A DNA stretch of 64,000 bases from Oribacterium sp. WCC10 (GCF_900113415.1 NZ_FOPH01000001.1:186001-250000), one strand, 5' to 3'; shown: positions 41,508 to 50,830, counted from the first letter of the stretch. A program made the numbers and translations. The notes: generated by a model not told the origin, from the sequence alone.

Positions 41508-42062
41508 ATGAAATCAAGTTTTAAAAGAATTATTCTTTTTTTAGCGGTAGCAGTTTTACTTATCATACCTGACCAGTACACAAAGCAGCTTGCTGTAGAG
41601 TATCTTCAGGGAGGTGAGCGGATCACGGTGATAAAGAATATACTGTATTTCCTGTATGTAGAGAACAGGGGTGCTGCGTTCGGTGTATTCCAGGGCGCAC
41701 AGTATATGTTCTATATCATCACTATTGTGGTGCTTTTCGGTATCCTGTATGCGGTTTACAAAACTCCTTTAAAGGATAGACATTTTTATCCTATGCTTCT
41801 GGTGGCAGAACTTGTTTTTGCCGGTGCCATAGGTAATTTTATCGATCGTGTCAGTCAGAAGTATGTAGTTGATTTTATATATTTCAGCCCTATAGATTTT
41901 CCGGTTTTCAATGTTGCGGATATTTATGTGACATGTGGCTGTATAGTGATGGTTCTGCTGTTCCTTTTCTACTATAAGGATGAGGATTTTGCATTTTTGA
42001 GACCTGTAAAAAAGGAAAATGCTGTTTCTTCACATAGTGAAGCCACACCGGAGGAGAAATGA
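41508..42062 (+). CDS. lspA: Lipoprotein signal peptidase (signal peptidase II)
   Basis: A 184-residue membrane aspartic protease with four hydrophobic segments and the two catalytic Asp motifs, GAIGNFIDRV and FPVFNVADIYV, plus VENRGAAFGVF. It cleaves lipoprotein signal peptides before the lipidated Cys; the D,D-carboxypeptidase upstream is a likely substrate. The stop overlaps the next start (ATGA), a coupling with rluD seen in many bacteria. Confidence 0.95.
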   Translation: MKSSFKRIILFLAVAVLLIIPDQYTKQLAVEYLQGGERITVIKNILYFLYVENRGAAFGVFQGAQYMFYIITIVVLFGILYAVYKTPLKDRHFYPMLLVAELVFAGAIGNFIDRVSQKYVVDFIYFSPIDFPVFNVADIYVTCGCIVMVLLFLFYYKDEDFAFLRPVKKENAVSSHSEATPEEK

Positions 42063-42970
42063 TAGAGATTAAAGTTTCTGAAGAGATAAGCGGTGTACGT
42101 CTTGATCAGTTTCTCGGGACACTTGAAGATCTTGAGATATCCAGAAGCTATGCTTCAAAGCTTATAAAGGAAGATCGTATAAAGCTTAATGGCGGAAGCT
42201 GCAAGGCAAGTGCAAAGGTTCAGGCCGGAGATATTCTCCTTATAGATATGCCGGAACCTGTAAGCCTTGATGTTGTGGCAGAGGACATTCCGCTTGATAT
42301 AGTTTATGAGGACAGCGATTTTCTGATAGTCAATAAGCCTAAGGGGATGGTGGTTCATCCTGCGGCAGGACATTATCAGGGCACGCTTGTGAATGCCATC
42401 ATGAATCATTGCGGTGACGAACTCAGTACCATAAACGGAGTCATGCGTCCGGGCATCGTTCATCGTATAGACAAGAACACGACAGGACTTCTGGTGGTTT
42501 GCAAGAATGATAAGTCTCATAGGTCTTTGGCAGAGCAGCTAAAGGTTCATTCCATCACAAGAAGATATGCAGCTATCGTTTGCGGCAACATAAAAGAGGA
42601 TACCGGAACAGTGGATGCGCCGCTCGGAAGGTCAAAGAATGATCGTAAAAAGCAGGCTATCGATGAGGTAAACGGTCGTGATGCAGTGACTCATTATAAG
42701 GTTTTGGAGCGTTTTGGTGATTATACACTTGTTGAGTGTGTGCTGGAAACGGGACGTACCCATCAGATCCGTGTGCATATGGCGTCTATCGGGCATCCTG
42801 TTTTGGGGGATGACGTTTACGGCCCAAAGAAGTGCCCGTTTAAACTTGAGGGACAGTGCCTACATGCGAAGGTGCTGGGATTCACACATCCGACTACAGG
42901 GAAGTATGTGGAGTTTGATTCAGAATATCCGGAGTACTTCAAAAAGCTTCTGGAGAAGCTTAGAAAGTGA
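42059..42970 (+). CDS. rluD: RluA-family 23S rRNA pseudouridine synthase (RluD-like)
   Basis: A 303-residue enzyme: N-terminal S4 RNA-binding domain (about 13-75), then the catalytic domain with GIVHRIDKNTTGLLVV, whose Asp is the catalytic residue of the HRLDxxTSG motif, and ETGRTHQIRVHMASIGHPVLGDxVYG near residue 230-255. Which uridine it modifies cannot be told from sequence; RluD-type (positions 1911/1915/1917) is the usual assignment for this neighbour of lspA. Confidence 0.92.
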   Translation: MIEIKVSEEISGVRLDQFLGTLEDLEISRSYASKLIKEDRIKLNGGSCKASAKVQAGDILLIDMPEPVSLDVVAEDIPLDIVYEDSDFLIVNKPKGMVVHPAAGHYQGTLVNAIMNHCGDELSTINGVMRPGIVHRIDKNTTGLLVVCKNDKSHRSLAEQLKVHSITRRYAAIVCGNIKEDTGTVDAPLGRSKNDRKKQAIDEVNGRDAVTHYKVLERFGDYTLVECVLETGRTHQIRVHMASIGHPVLGDDVYGPKKCPFKLEGQCLHAKVLGFTHPTTGKYVEFDSEYPEYFKKLLEKLRK

Positions 42971-42975
42971 TTTCG

Positions 42976-43025
42976 CAAGTGCAGATGTTAGAGAAATGTT
43001 ATCTCTGATATCTGCACTTGTTTTT
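42976..43025 (+). terminator. Rho-independent terminator after rluD
   Basis: A long stem with perfect outer 11 bp CAAGTGCAGAT / ATCTGCACTTG, continued inside by TTAGAGA / TCTCTGA, then TTTTT. Confidence 0.95.
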
Positions 43026-43160
43026 ATGTGGAATTTATTTCCAAAAATGTTCGTGTTTTTTAAAACTTCCGTGCATACAATATGCTAAACTAAATATGTA
43101 TGTTTGCCCTCATGGCTGATAGTCGGGGCTGAAAACAGTTGAGCAGTTAAAGTTTGGTTT

Positions 43161-45854
43161 ATGTCTAAGTTTAATAAGTCAGGAAAAGAAAAGAACAAAA
43201 AATCTAATAAGAAAAATATTGAAATTGATAAGAGAGTGAAGAATGCGGTTTCTTTACTTGAAAGATATGTGAAATCCCGGGATCTTCGGGATGTGAGGAA
43301 GTGGCTTCTGATCATCATTATGATGCTCGCCACCGGGCTTATAGTGGGACTTGCCACTGGAGCATTTGGCGGTGGCGAAGAGGAAGAAACGACTCCCCGG
43401 GCTGCGACCCCGTCGGAGATCCCGATAACGCAGGAGAATACAACGAGTGATACAACCGAAGCAGAAACGGAAGAGGTGTTTGTACCGGAGGCTGATAAGC
43501 TGAATCTCGCTTACATTTTCCCTGAAGGGGCCGATGAGTCGGATCCTTTGAACAGTTATGCAGGAGAAGTTTACAAGGAACTGATGAAGGAGGATAATGC
43601 CTATCTAGCAGACATTTATGACATTGCAGGTGACTCTCCGAGGACAGTTGCGGGAAGACTTGGGGTGAGCGGAAGTCGTGTCATGGGAAAGTACAATCCC
43701 AAGGATTCCACTCATGATAAGGATAATCCTGCCACATGGTACATTTCTTCATTTAAGAATGTTAATGTCTCTTTCTACAATTCTGACGGAAAGAGAGTAA
43801 ACGAATATTCTAATGTAAAGGATATCATGTCTATGGCGTCGGTTTACTGCTACCATCATGACTATCTTGATGTGGAGACATTCAAGGAGTACTGTCGGGA
43901 GCTTTACAGCAAGTCCAGAAGCTATAAGATGAGCATTGGCAGTGTTTACTATGATGACGGTTGTATAAACCGTTCGGCAAAGGAAGAAGCTGACGATGCG
44001 AAGAAGGCGGATAAGATTCTTGAAATCCTGAGGGAACATCTCAGTAAGGTGGATTCTGAAGTGGAATCTCCGGAAAGCGATAGCGGGTCACTGAATTCCG
44101 CTTCCGGTGAGACTGCATCAGCAAACAGCTCATCGGTTGAAAGTTCGTCGGGGGATTATGCGTCAGGCGAAAGTACCTCTGCTAAAGCTGTATCAGGTGA
44201 AATTATTTCAGGTGCTTCGAATCAGGCCGTGGAAAGTTCTCTGGCAGGAAATGAAACTGTGGCCTCGTCACAGGCGGTTGAAACTGCAGCTTTGGCTGAT
44301 TCGACAAGTGAAAAAGTGGATGATTCCGTAGCAACGGATACCTCATCTTCACAAACAGCGGTTTCTGCTGATGCAAATCCTGCAGAGACTTCTGCAGGAT
44401 TTATAATGCAGCCCGGGTACGGAAGTAACGGATCCGTACTGATGGAGGATTTCGCTGTAGAAAGTGCTCCGCAGGAAGTTATCCAAAGCGGAGGCGGATC
44501 TGTAGCGGCTGCCGGAAGAGACACAAGTGTTGCGATTACACCTTTGGATACACTGCCATTGCCCGGCAATCCGAATGCTGCCACGGAAACCGTTAATGAA
44601 GTATCGGAGGGTGAGGTGTTACTTGAGGATGCGGCTGCCGGAGATACTTCGGAATCTGTGGCAGAGAATGTGAACACCGCTGAATCCACCAATGCTTCAA
44701 CAGAGGAATCCACTCAGGAAAGTGACGTTACTTCCGAAGGAAACATTGAACGGATTCTCAAAGAAAAGTACTCTGTGGATGATCTTCGCAATATGGATGA
44801 TACAATGCTTCTGAGTCTTATAAAGGAAGCTTTGGAGGCTGAGGCAGAGAAGAAGGACAGCAATTCCGAGACTGATGTAAAGAGTAAGAACTATTGCCCG
44901 GGACATGTGGATCTTTATGTCAGCGTAACCATAAAGGGTTTTGAGGATGAGAAGGGTCTGAAAACTATTGAGTTTGAGCCAAAGAGCACAGATTCTGAAG
45001 CTGAGGATGTGAAGGCTCATGAGGAAAAGACTGAAACATCCGGTAAATCTGATTCAGCAGAGAATACTAAGAAAAAAGCGACTGATGAAACATCCGGTGC
45101 AGAGTCAAAAAAGGCAGGCGTAAAGTCTGGAAAATCAGGTTCGGAGGGATTGAAAAAGTCAGGAGAAAATCAGCCGGAAACGGTGGAAAAACCCAATGAA
45201 GGTATGATTGATGACATGGATGAAACATTGGCTTCGGACGGAACGTCAGGCTGGCAGGGATGGACTGAGGAGAGTATCTCTGAAGTGGAAAGGCTGGTTT
45301 CCAGAGACTGGTTCAAGACTTATGGGTTCTCCATTTCGACCATTGATCCTAAGAATCCTCTCACGGAGGAAGAGATATCCAGATATCTTGACGGACTGCC
45401 CGATGATATTTCCGGGGACAGAAAGAAGGTCATAAAGTTTGCTCTTGAGTCTGTCGGAAAGGTGCCTTACTATTGGGGCGGAAAGGCAGCAGGAAAGAAC
45501 TACGAGAAGAACAATTTCGGCTCCGTCGTCCAGTCGGATTACCGTGGACGTGTTCTCAGAGGACTTGACTGTTCAGGATGGGTCCAGTGGGTTTACTGGT
45601 CGGCCATCAATAACAATCTAAACGGATCCTGCAGCTCCGGTTCTCTGGTCGGTGAGGGAGAAAGTATAAGGCGTGCGGATCTTGAACCTGGAGATATAGT
45701 TATACGTGTCGGTGCAGATTCCCATGTTGTCATGTTCCTTGGATGGGGCGCAAACGGAAAAATGATAGTTATACATGAGAATTCATCGGCGAATAATGTC
45801 TCCGTCAATGAGGTGACAGCAAGTTATCCATATTATAGAAAGTTAATAAATTAA
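43161..45854 (+). CDS. Large NlpC/P60 cell-wall endopeptidase
   Basis: An 897-residue protein: basic cytoplasmic head, one membrane segment (about 50-70), an N-terminal extracytoplasmic region with DIYDIAGDSPRTVAGRLGVSGS (about 155-175), a very long Ser/Glu/Ala/Thr-rich low-complexity spacer (about 295-700), and a C-terminal NlpC/P60 domain (about 765-897). Catalytic residues are visible: C804 in GLDCSGWVQWVYW, H855 in DSHVVMFLG and a third polar position at HENSS. NlpC/P60 enzymes hydrolyse D-Glu-diaminoacid bonds in stem peptides. The start ATG at 43161 has no strong ribosome site. The gene stands alone between two terminators or promoters. Confidence 0.88.
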   Translation: MSKFNKSGKEKNKKSNKKNIEIDKRVKNAVSLLERYVKSRDLRDVRKWLLIIIMMLATGLIVGLATGAFGGGEEEETTPRAATPSEIPITQENTTSDTTEAETEEVFVPEADKLNLAYIFPEGADESDPLNSYAGEVYKELMKEDNAYLADIYDIAGDSPRTVAGRLGVSGSRVMGKYNPKDSTHDKDNPATWYISSFKNVNVSFYNSDGKRVNEYSNVKDIMSMASVYCYHHDYLDVETFKEYCRELYSKSRSYKMSIGSVYYDDGCINRSAKEEADDAKKADKILEILREHLSKVDSEVESPESDSGSLNSASGETASANSSSVESSSGDYASGESTSAKAVSGEIISGASNQAVESSLAGNETVASSQAVETAALADSTSEKVDDSVATDTSSSQTAVSADANPAETSAGFIMQPGYGSNGSVLMEDFAVESAPQEVIQSGGGSVAAAGRDTSVAITPLDTLPLPGNPNAATETVNEVSEGEVLLEDAAAGDTSESVAENVNTAESTNASTEESTQESDVTSEGNIERILKEKYSVDDLRNMDDTMLLSLIKEALEAEAEKKDSNSETDVKSKNYCPGHVDLYVSVTIKGFEDEKGLKTIEFEPKSTDSEAEDVKAHEEKTETSGKSDSAENTKKKATDETSGAESKKAGVKSGKSGSEGLKKSGENQPETVEKPNEGMIDDMDETLASDGTSGWQGWTEESISEVERLVSRDWFKTYGFSISTIDPKNPLTEEEISRYLDGLPDDISGDRKKVIKFALESVGKVPYYWGGKAAGKNYEKNNFGSVVQSDYRGRVLRGLDCSGWVQWVYWSAINNNLNGSCSSGSLVGEGESIRRADLEPGDIVIRVGADSHVVMFLGWGANGKMIVIHENSSANNVSVNEVTASYPYYRKLIN

Positions 45855-45868
45855 TTATGCAAAACCCA

Positions 45869-45897
45869 TTGACAATTTTGGGGTAAACAATTAAATT
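45869..45897 (+). promoter_or_regulatory. Promoter for rplU operon
   Basis: TTGACA (45869-45874), 17-base spacer, TAAATT (45892-45897), giving a leader of about 80 bases before rplU. Confidence 0.75.
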
Positions 45898-45899
45898 AC

Positions 45900-45984
45900 T
45901 TGAGTATGCCGCGTGGCGAGGTTTAAGTGTGATATTTATCACCACCAAAGCCAGCGAGTAATGATAAAAAGGAGGACCCTCGTA
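45900..45984 (+). promoter_or_regulatory. Probable L21 ribosomal-protein leader
   Basis: The transcript leader contains the hairpin GTGATA-TT-TATCAC enclosed by TGGC...GCCA and CGC...GCG pairings, and ends in the AGGAGG site. The position, size and a compact nested stem-loop fit the L21 leader known upstream of rplU in Firmicutes, a proposed autoregulatory site. I could not test it against the covariance model. Confidence 0.5.
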
Positions 45985-46290
45985 ATGTATGCAGTAATCC
46001 TTACAGGTGGAAAGCAGTACAAGGTAAGCGAAGGCGATATCATTAGAGTTGAGAAACTTGATGTAAAGGAAGGCGACAAGGTTACTTTCGATCAGGTGCT
46101 TGTTCTTAATGATGGCGCTATGAAGATCGGAACACCGGTCGTAGATGGTGCTAAGGTATCAGCCACTGTTACTAAGAATGGCAAGGCTAAGAAAGTCATC
46201 GTTTACAAGTACAAGAGAAAGTCTGGTTACCATAAGAAGAATGGTCACAGACAGCTCTTTACAGAAGTAAAGATTGATTCTATTGGCTAA
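45985..46290 (+). CDS. rplU: 50S ribosomal protein L21
   Basis: A 101-residue ribosomal protein: MYAVILTGGKQYKVSEGDIIRVEKL at the start (shown in part: YAVILTGGKQYKVSEGD), and the C-terminal KRKSGYHKKNGHRQLFTEVKI, both diagnostic. The ATG at 45985 follows AGGAGG by nine bases. In most Firmicutes the prp protease gene lies between rplU and rpmA; here only 30 bases separate them. Confidence 0.98.
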   Translation: MYAVILTGGKQYKVSEGDIIRVEKLDVKEGDKVTFDQVLVLNDGAMKIGTPVVDGAKVSATVTKNGKAKKVIVYKYKRKSGYHKKNGHRQLFTEVKIDSIG

Positions 46291-46320
46291 TTTTTTCATA
46301 GTATTTATTGGAGGATAATC

Positions 46321-46584
46321 ATGGCTCATCATAAGGGAATGGGATCTACCAAGAATGGTAGAGATTCGGAGTCCAAGAGACTTGGACAGAAGAGAGCAGA
46401 TGGTCAGTTCGTTAAGGCTGGTAATGTTCTTTACAAGCAGAACGGAACAAGAATTCACCCAGGTCTTAATGTAGGCCTTGGCAACGATTTCACTCTTTTT
46501 GCAAAGGTTGACGGTGTAGTTAAGTACAGCCACCTTGGAAGAGACAGAAAGCAGGTATCCGTACTGCCAAAGGATGCTGAGTAA
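46321..46584 (+). CDS. rpmA: 50S ribosomal protein L27, without N-terminal extension
   Basis: An 87-residue protein: [18 protein letters not shown], then [20 protein letters not shown]. Typical Firmicute L27 carries a short hydrophobic N-terminal extension (of the type MLxxNLQFFA) removed by the Prp protease. Here translation starts directly at the mature end, as in E. coli, and no in-frame extension exists upstream: the 30-base gap holds the GGAGG site. The loss of prp and of the extension are mutually consistent. Confidence 0.98.
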   Translation: MAHHKGMGSTKNGRDSESKRLGQKRADGQFVKAGNVLYKQNGTRIHPGLNVGLGNDFTLFAKVDGVVKYSHLGRDRKQVSVLPKDAE

Positions 46585-46609
46585 TTTAGCTTAGTGATTC
46601 TGTTTATTA

Positions 46610-46641
46610 CCCCTGTGCCGATATTTCGGCGCGGGGGTTTT
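46610..46641 (+). terminator. Rho-independent terminator after rpmA
   Basis: A 12-bp stem CCCCTGTGCCGA / TCGGCGCGGGGG (two G-T pairs), loop of four, then TTTT. Confidence 0.9.
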
Positions 46642-46734
46642 ATACATTGTTTCAATTTTATTTTGGCTCTCTGAGGGTTAGCGACGCATCTATTCAGTCG
46701 GCGCGGGGATGCCCTTGGGAAAGGAGAAAAATTT

Positions 46735-48120
46735 ATGTTTGCAGATATTGCAAAAATTTTCATCAAAAGTGGAAAAGGCGGAAACGGTCACGTTTCCTTC
46801 AGACGTGAATTGTTTGTACCGTGTGGGGGACCTGACGGTGGAGACGGCGGAAAGGGCGGCGATATCATCGTCGAGGTAGATAAGGGTATGAATACCCTTG
46901 AGGATTTTCGTAATCGTCAGAAGTACGTCGCAACTCCCGGTGAGGAAGGTGGCGGAAAGCGCATGCACGGAAAGAACGGTAAGGATCTGGTTCTTAAAGT
47001 GCCTGAGGGCACCATCATTCGTGATTTCGAAACGAAGAAGATAATTGCGGATATGTCCGGAGACAATCAGCGCATGGTACTTTTAAAGGGAGGAAAGGGC
47101 GGCCTCGGCAATATGCATTTTGCCACACCTGCCATGCAGGCTCCCAAGTTTGCACAGCCCGGTCAGGATGCAAGAGAAATCTGGGTACAGCTTGAGCTCA
47201 GAGTTATCGCTGACGTTGGTCTTGTAGGACTTCCAAATGTGGGTAAGTCAACCATTCTTTCAATGTGTTCAAACGCAAGACCGGAGATCGCAAACTATCA
47301 CTTCACAACACTTACTCCGCATCTTGGTGTAGTAGGACTTAAGGGTGACCGTTCATTCGTAATGGCTGATATCCCGGGCCTTATCGAGGGTGCATCTGAG
47401 GGTATCGGCCTCGGACATGAGTTCCTTCGTCATATCGAGCGTTGCAAAGTTCTGATTCACGTTGTTGATGCTTCCGGATGCGAGGGCAGAGATCCTGTAG
47501 AGGATATCAAGACTATAAATGATGAGATTCTGAAGTATGATCCTGAGATTCTGAAGAAGCCTATGATCATCGCATGCAATAAGACTGATCTTATCATCGA
47601 TGAGCAGGGAACAGACAGTGCTGTAACCAGAATCAAAGAAATCTACGAGCCACAGGGTGTGAAAGTTTTTGCAATTTCTGCAGCGACCAATACCGGTCTC
47701 CGTGATCTTCTTGAGGCTGCATGGACATATGTAGAAGAAGCCGGGGCCAAGGAGATTGAGGTTTACGAGAGCGAAGTGGATCTCGAGACATTAGGCCACA
47801 AGGAGCAGCTTGATATCGAGTACAAGAAACTTGATGCCAATACATACTCCGTTGAAGGACCTAAGATTGAGAAGATGCTTGGCTACACCAATCTTCAGGT
47901 TGAAAAGGGCTTCGAGTTCTTCCAGCGTTTTATGGACGAACAGGGCGTTATCAAGCAGCTTAAGAAGATGGGTATTCAGGAAGGTGATACCATCAGAATC
48001 TATGGACATACCTTTGAGTACTATGATACAGACGCATACGAAGAGGGGGATATGGAAAGTGCTATCGAGACAGCATTCCCTAAGCGTCATCAGCCAAAAC
48101 AGAACGGAGAAGAAGAATGA
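46735..48120 (+). CDS. obg: GTPase Obg
   Basis: A 461-residue GTPase acting in 50S ribosome assembly and stress control. The Gly-rich Obg fold is N-terminal (SGKGGNGHVSFRRE, GGDGGKGGD); the G domain has GLPNVGKST (G1), DIPGLIEGA (G3) and CNKTDL (G4); a C-terminal OCT domain ends with IRIYGHTFEYYD. The ATG follows AAGGAG. Overlaps yhbY by four bases. Confidence 0.97.
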   Translation: MFADIAKIFIKSGKGGNGHVSFRRELFVPCGGPDGGDGGKGGDIIVEVDKGMNTLEDFRNRQKYVATPGEEGGGKRMHGKNGKDLVLKVPEGTIIRDFETKKIIADMSGDNQRMVLLKGGKGGLGNMHFATPAMQAPKFAQPGQDAREIWVQLELRVIADVGLVGLPNVGKSTILSMCSNARPEIANYHFTTLTPHLGVVGLKGDRSFVMADIPGLIEGASEGIGLGHEFLRHIERCKVLIHVVDASGCEGRDPVEDIKTINDEILKYDPEILKKPMIIACNKTDLIIDEQGTDSAVTRIKEIYEPQGVKVFAISAATNTGLRDLLEAAWTYVEEAGAKEIEVYESEVDLETLGHKEQLDIEYKKLDANTYSVEGPKIEKMLGYTNLQVEKGFEFFQRFMDEQGVIKQLKKMGIQEGDTIRIYGHTFEYYDTDAYEEGDMESAIETAFPKRHQPKQNGEEE

Positions 48121-48584
48121 AGAAATATATCAGAGACAGTAAGATGCGTTCTGAATTAAAGGGCGCTGCAATGACCATCGAGCCGGTACTTTCTATAGGA
48201 AAGAACAGCATTACACCGGAACTTATTGATGCAGTCAGAGAAAACATCGTAAAGAATGAGCTTATCAAGATAAATATTCTCAAGAATTGTGATGATGATC
48301 CAAAGGCCATCGCTCATACTCTTGCAGGACGTACACAGTCAGAGGTGGTTCAGGTTATCGGTCGTAAGATCGTGCTTTACAAACCTAATCCTGACTTTAA
48401 GAAGAGAAAGTTTGAGATTTCCAAGGCAGAGATCAAGAGCGGCAGCAGAAAGCCCGGTAATGTCGGAAAGCGCAGGAATCATAACACTGAAATCGCAGGA
48501 GCCAAGAATAAGGCTTCACGCAGCGGTATGAGCCTCCGTTTTGTTGAAGAGGACGATGAGGAGTTCGATAACGACGTAGAATAA
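48117..48584 (+). CDS. yhbY: YhbY-type CRM-domain RNA-binding protein
   Basis: A 155-residue protein. Residues about 9-95 form a CRM domain: SELKGAAMTIEPVLSIGKNS, KNELIKINILKN and VVQVIGRKIVLYKP. Such proteins associate with pre-50S particles. A basic tail (about 100-155, Lys/Arg/Ser-rich, ending acidic) is added relative to the roughly 97-residue E. coli YhbY and could contact rRNA. Coupled to obg by ATGA overlap, in keeping with a joint role in ribosome assembly. Confidence 0.92.
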   Translation: MKKYIRDSKMRSELKGAAMTIEPVLSIGKNSITPELIDAVRENIVKNELIKINILKNCDDDPKAIAHTLAGRTQSEVVQVIGRKIVLYKPNPDFKKRKFEISKAEIKSGSRKPGNVGKRRNHNTEIAGAKNKASRSGMSLRFVEEDDEEFDNDVE

Positions 48585-48643
48585 GAACTGCATTATCTTA
48601 TGCATAGGGCAGAATGAAAGTCTTATGCTTAGGATGGCTGAAG

Positions 48644-48771
48644 CTGAGGAAACAATGATTATATCAGTGTTTCCTCAGTGTCTTCGGCGTCGTGGCACGG
48701 ATTTTCAAAGGAAAGTTGATACTTCGCATCGAAAATCCGGTCAGGGAAAGGCTTTAATCAGCGTTTCCCTG
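48644..48771 (+). repeat. Three successive perfect hairpins before nadD
   Basis: In the 233-base gap: CTGAGGAAACA / TGTTTCCTCAG (48644-48678), CGGATTTTC / GAAAATCCG (48698-48739) and CAGGGAAA / TTTCCCTG (48742-48771). None has a strong T tract. The gap also has TCTTATGC-A/T-TAGG twice (from 48597 and 48621). No gene is supported here. Confidence 0.6.
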
Positions 48772-48817
48772 AAAAACATTGGTTTTAAGGTGAGTTCAGG
48801 GATTTAGAGGTGCAGTC

Positions 48818-49474
48818 ATGTGCGGTACTAAGGTTTCGCAGGAGTCATCTGTGAAATGTCAGAATATAAAGAAGAAAGTCGGAATTATGGGAGGTACTTT
48901 TGATCCTGTTCATAATGCTCATTTGTCTCTTGGACAGTGTGCTCTTTCACAACTTTCTCTGGATGAAGTATGGTTCATGCCTGCCAGGGATCCGTATTTT
49001 AAGAAAAAGAAGAATGTTACACCGGCGAAGCTAAGGTGTGACATGACTTCTCTGGCGGTTTCGGGGCATCCGGGTTTCAGACTTTCATTGTTTGAACTTG
49101 AAAGAGAGGGAGAAACCTATACGGCTGAAACATTGGAACTGCTTAGTGAAAAGTTTCCGGATATTCACTTTTATTTTATCATCGGGGCGGATTCAATGTA
49201 CCAGATAGATACCTGGTGGCATCCGGAAAACATCATGAAGCTTTGCACACTTGTTGTGGCAGGAAGACATTATCCTGATGGTCAGAGGAGTTTTCAGGAA
49301 CAGGTGAACTATCTGAGGGAAAGGTTTCAGGCTGATATCGAAGTTCTGGATTTTTCGGAAACGGATATATCAAGTACCATGATTCGTGAGATGGTGGCTG
49401 AGGGCAGAGACATTAGCCTGTTGGTACCTGAAGCGGTTATGCATTATATAGAGGAAAAACATCTGTATAAATGA
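48818..49474 (+). CDS. nadD: Nicotinate-nucleotide adenylyltransferase
   Basis: A 218-residue nucleotidyltransferase of NAD synthesis. GIMGGTFDPVHNAHL gives the GxFxPxHxxH motif, and DISSTMIREMVAEG the ISSTxIR motif. An N-terminal extension of about 20 residues precedes the fold; a start nearer the KKVGIMGG block is possible, but the ATG at 48818 has GAGG upstream. yqeK follows, as in most Firmicutes. Confidence 0.95.
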   Translation: MCGTKVSQESSVKCQNIKKKVGIMGGTFDPVHNAHLSLGQCALSQLSLDEVWFMPARDPYFKKKKNVTPAKLRCDMTSLAVSGHPGFRLSLFELEREGETYTAETLELLSEKFPDIHFYFIIGADSMYQIDTWWHPENIMKLCTLVVAGRHYPDGQRSFQEQVNYLRERFQADIEVLDFSETDISSTMIREMVAEGRDISLLVPEAVMHYIEEKHLYK

Positions 49475-49570
49475 TCATAAGGCATCAAACCATCGTGCAG
49501 GCAAGTTCTTTGATACTATTGACCATTACATCGTGATATGATTTCACCAGTATTTTAACCGGAGGCTGAC

Positions 49571-50206
49571 ATGGCATCAGATAAGAAGGCAAAGAAAAAC
49601 GGCGTGAATCCGGATATTTCGGATATTCACGAGTACAGAAAGAAACTGAAGAAGATTCTGAAACCGGAAAGGTATGAACATTCTCTCAGTGTGAGTTTCA
49701 CCTGTGTATGTCTTGCTATGAGATACGGAGTTGATCTTCACAAGGCGGAGGTAGCAGGGCTTCTTCATGACTGTGCGAAACAGTTTTCTGATGAAGAACT
49801 TATTAAGCTTTGCAAAAAGGAAAATGTTGAGCTTACTGAAGACATATTGAAAGCGCCTCAGGTTATACACTCGGTATTTGGCGCCGTATATGCCCGTAAA
49901 GAGTTCGGAATAGAGGATAAGGATATTTTATCGTCTATATACTATCATACCCTTGGAAGGCCGGATATGAGTCTTCTCGAGGCTATAGTATTTGTGTCCG
50001 ATTATATTGAGGCGAGAAGATTTAAGGCAGAGAGACTTCCGGAGATACGGATGCTTGCATTTACAGATCTTGATAGAGCTGTTTATGAGATAAATCATGA
50101 TACCATCACTTATCTCGAAGAGTCCGGAGGGTATATCTGCAAGGACTCCTATGATACGTATAATTACTATAAAGAACTTATGAAAAACCGTGAGTTACCG
50201 ATATAG
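49571..50206 (+). CDS. yqeK: YqeK family HD-domain hydrolase
   Basis: A 211-residue HD-domain protein. The metal site is visible as H in YEHSLSVSF, HD in GLLHDCAKQF and D in VFVSDYIEARR. YqeK proteins hydrolyse diadenosine tetraphosphate symmetrically. Conserved position between nadD and rsfS. The first 15 residues are Lys-rich and outside the domain. Ribosome site GGAGG. Confidence 0.92.
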   Translation: MASDKKAKKNGVNPDISDIHEYRKKLKKILKPERYEHSLSVSFTCVCLAMRYGVDLHKAEVAGLLHDCAKQFSDEELIKLCKKENVELTEDILKAPQVIHSVFGAVYARKEFGIEDKDILSSIYYHTLGRPDMSLLEAIVFVSDYIEARRFKAERLPEIRMLAFTDLDRAVYEINHDTITYLEESGGYICKDSYDTYNYYKELMKNRELPI

Positions 50207-50394
50207 ATGATAAAGTTCTTTTGGGAGGACTGACGGCAGTTTTTTGCGGAACCAGGTGTGGAAAGGTGCATTTCGAAAACGAATGGTTCTGCCTGGACGA
50301 TTCCGTAAACACGTCCCTTGGATACGTAGAACTTTCTGTTAACATTACAAGACAATTGACACGAGCATAATTCTATTTAAAGGAGTAATATTTA

Positions 50395-50754
50395 ATGGCT
50401 AGTGAAACATCAAAGACAATGGTCAAGGCAGCATATGATGCCATTTCCGATAAGAAAGGATATGACATTACTGTTATAGATATCTCTGAGGTATCGGTCA
50501 TTGCGGACTATTTTGTGATTGCAACCGCCGATAATATCAGACAGGTTGATGCCCTCAGCGACGCTGTTGAGGATAAGATGGCAGAGCTTAAGTTCGACCT
50601 GAGACGTAAGGAGGGAGTTCCTGACAGCGGATGGGTTCTTCTTGATTACAATGACATAATCGTTCATGTTTTTGATAAGGATCAGCGTCTGTTCTATGAC
50701 CTTGAGCGTATCTGGTCAGACGGTAAGAAGGTCGTTGATGTGAATGAGATCTGA
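50395..50754 (+). CDS. rsfS: Ribosomal silencing factor RsfS
   Basis: A 119-residue RsfS/Iojap protein, which binds L14 and blocks subunit joining when nutrients fall. Signatures: DITVIDISEVSVIADYFVIAT, and GWVLLDYNDIIVHVFDKDQR in the core, RLFYDLERIW at the end. The 188-base leader contains an imperfect hairpin (around 50258-50312) of unknown role; ribosome site AAAGGAG. Confidence 0.95.
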   Translation: MASETSKTMVKAAYDAISDKKGYDITVIDISEVSVIADYFVIATADNIRQVDALSDAVEDKMAELKFDLRRKEGVPDSGWVLLDYNDIIVHVFDKDQRLFYDLERIWSDGKKVVDVNEI

Positions 50755-50830
50755 TAATTGATCGGATCAGGAGAAGACATATCTAATTAAATGATATGAT
50801 TAAGTAAAATGCACATTCATGTGTGGCTAT

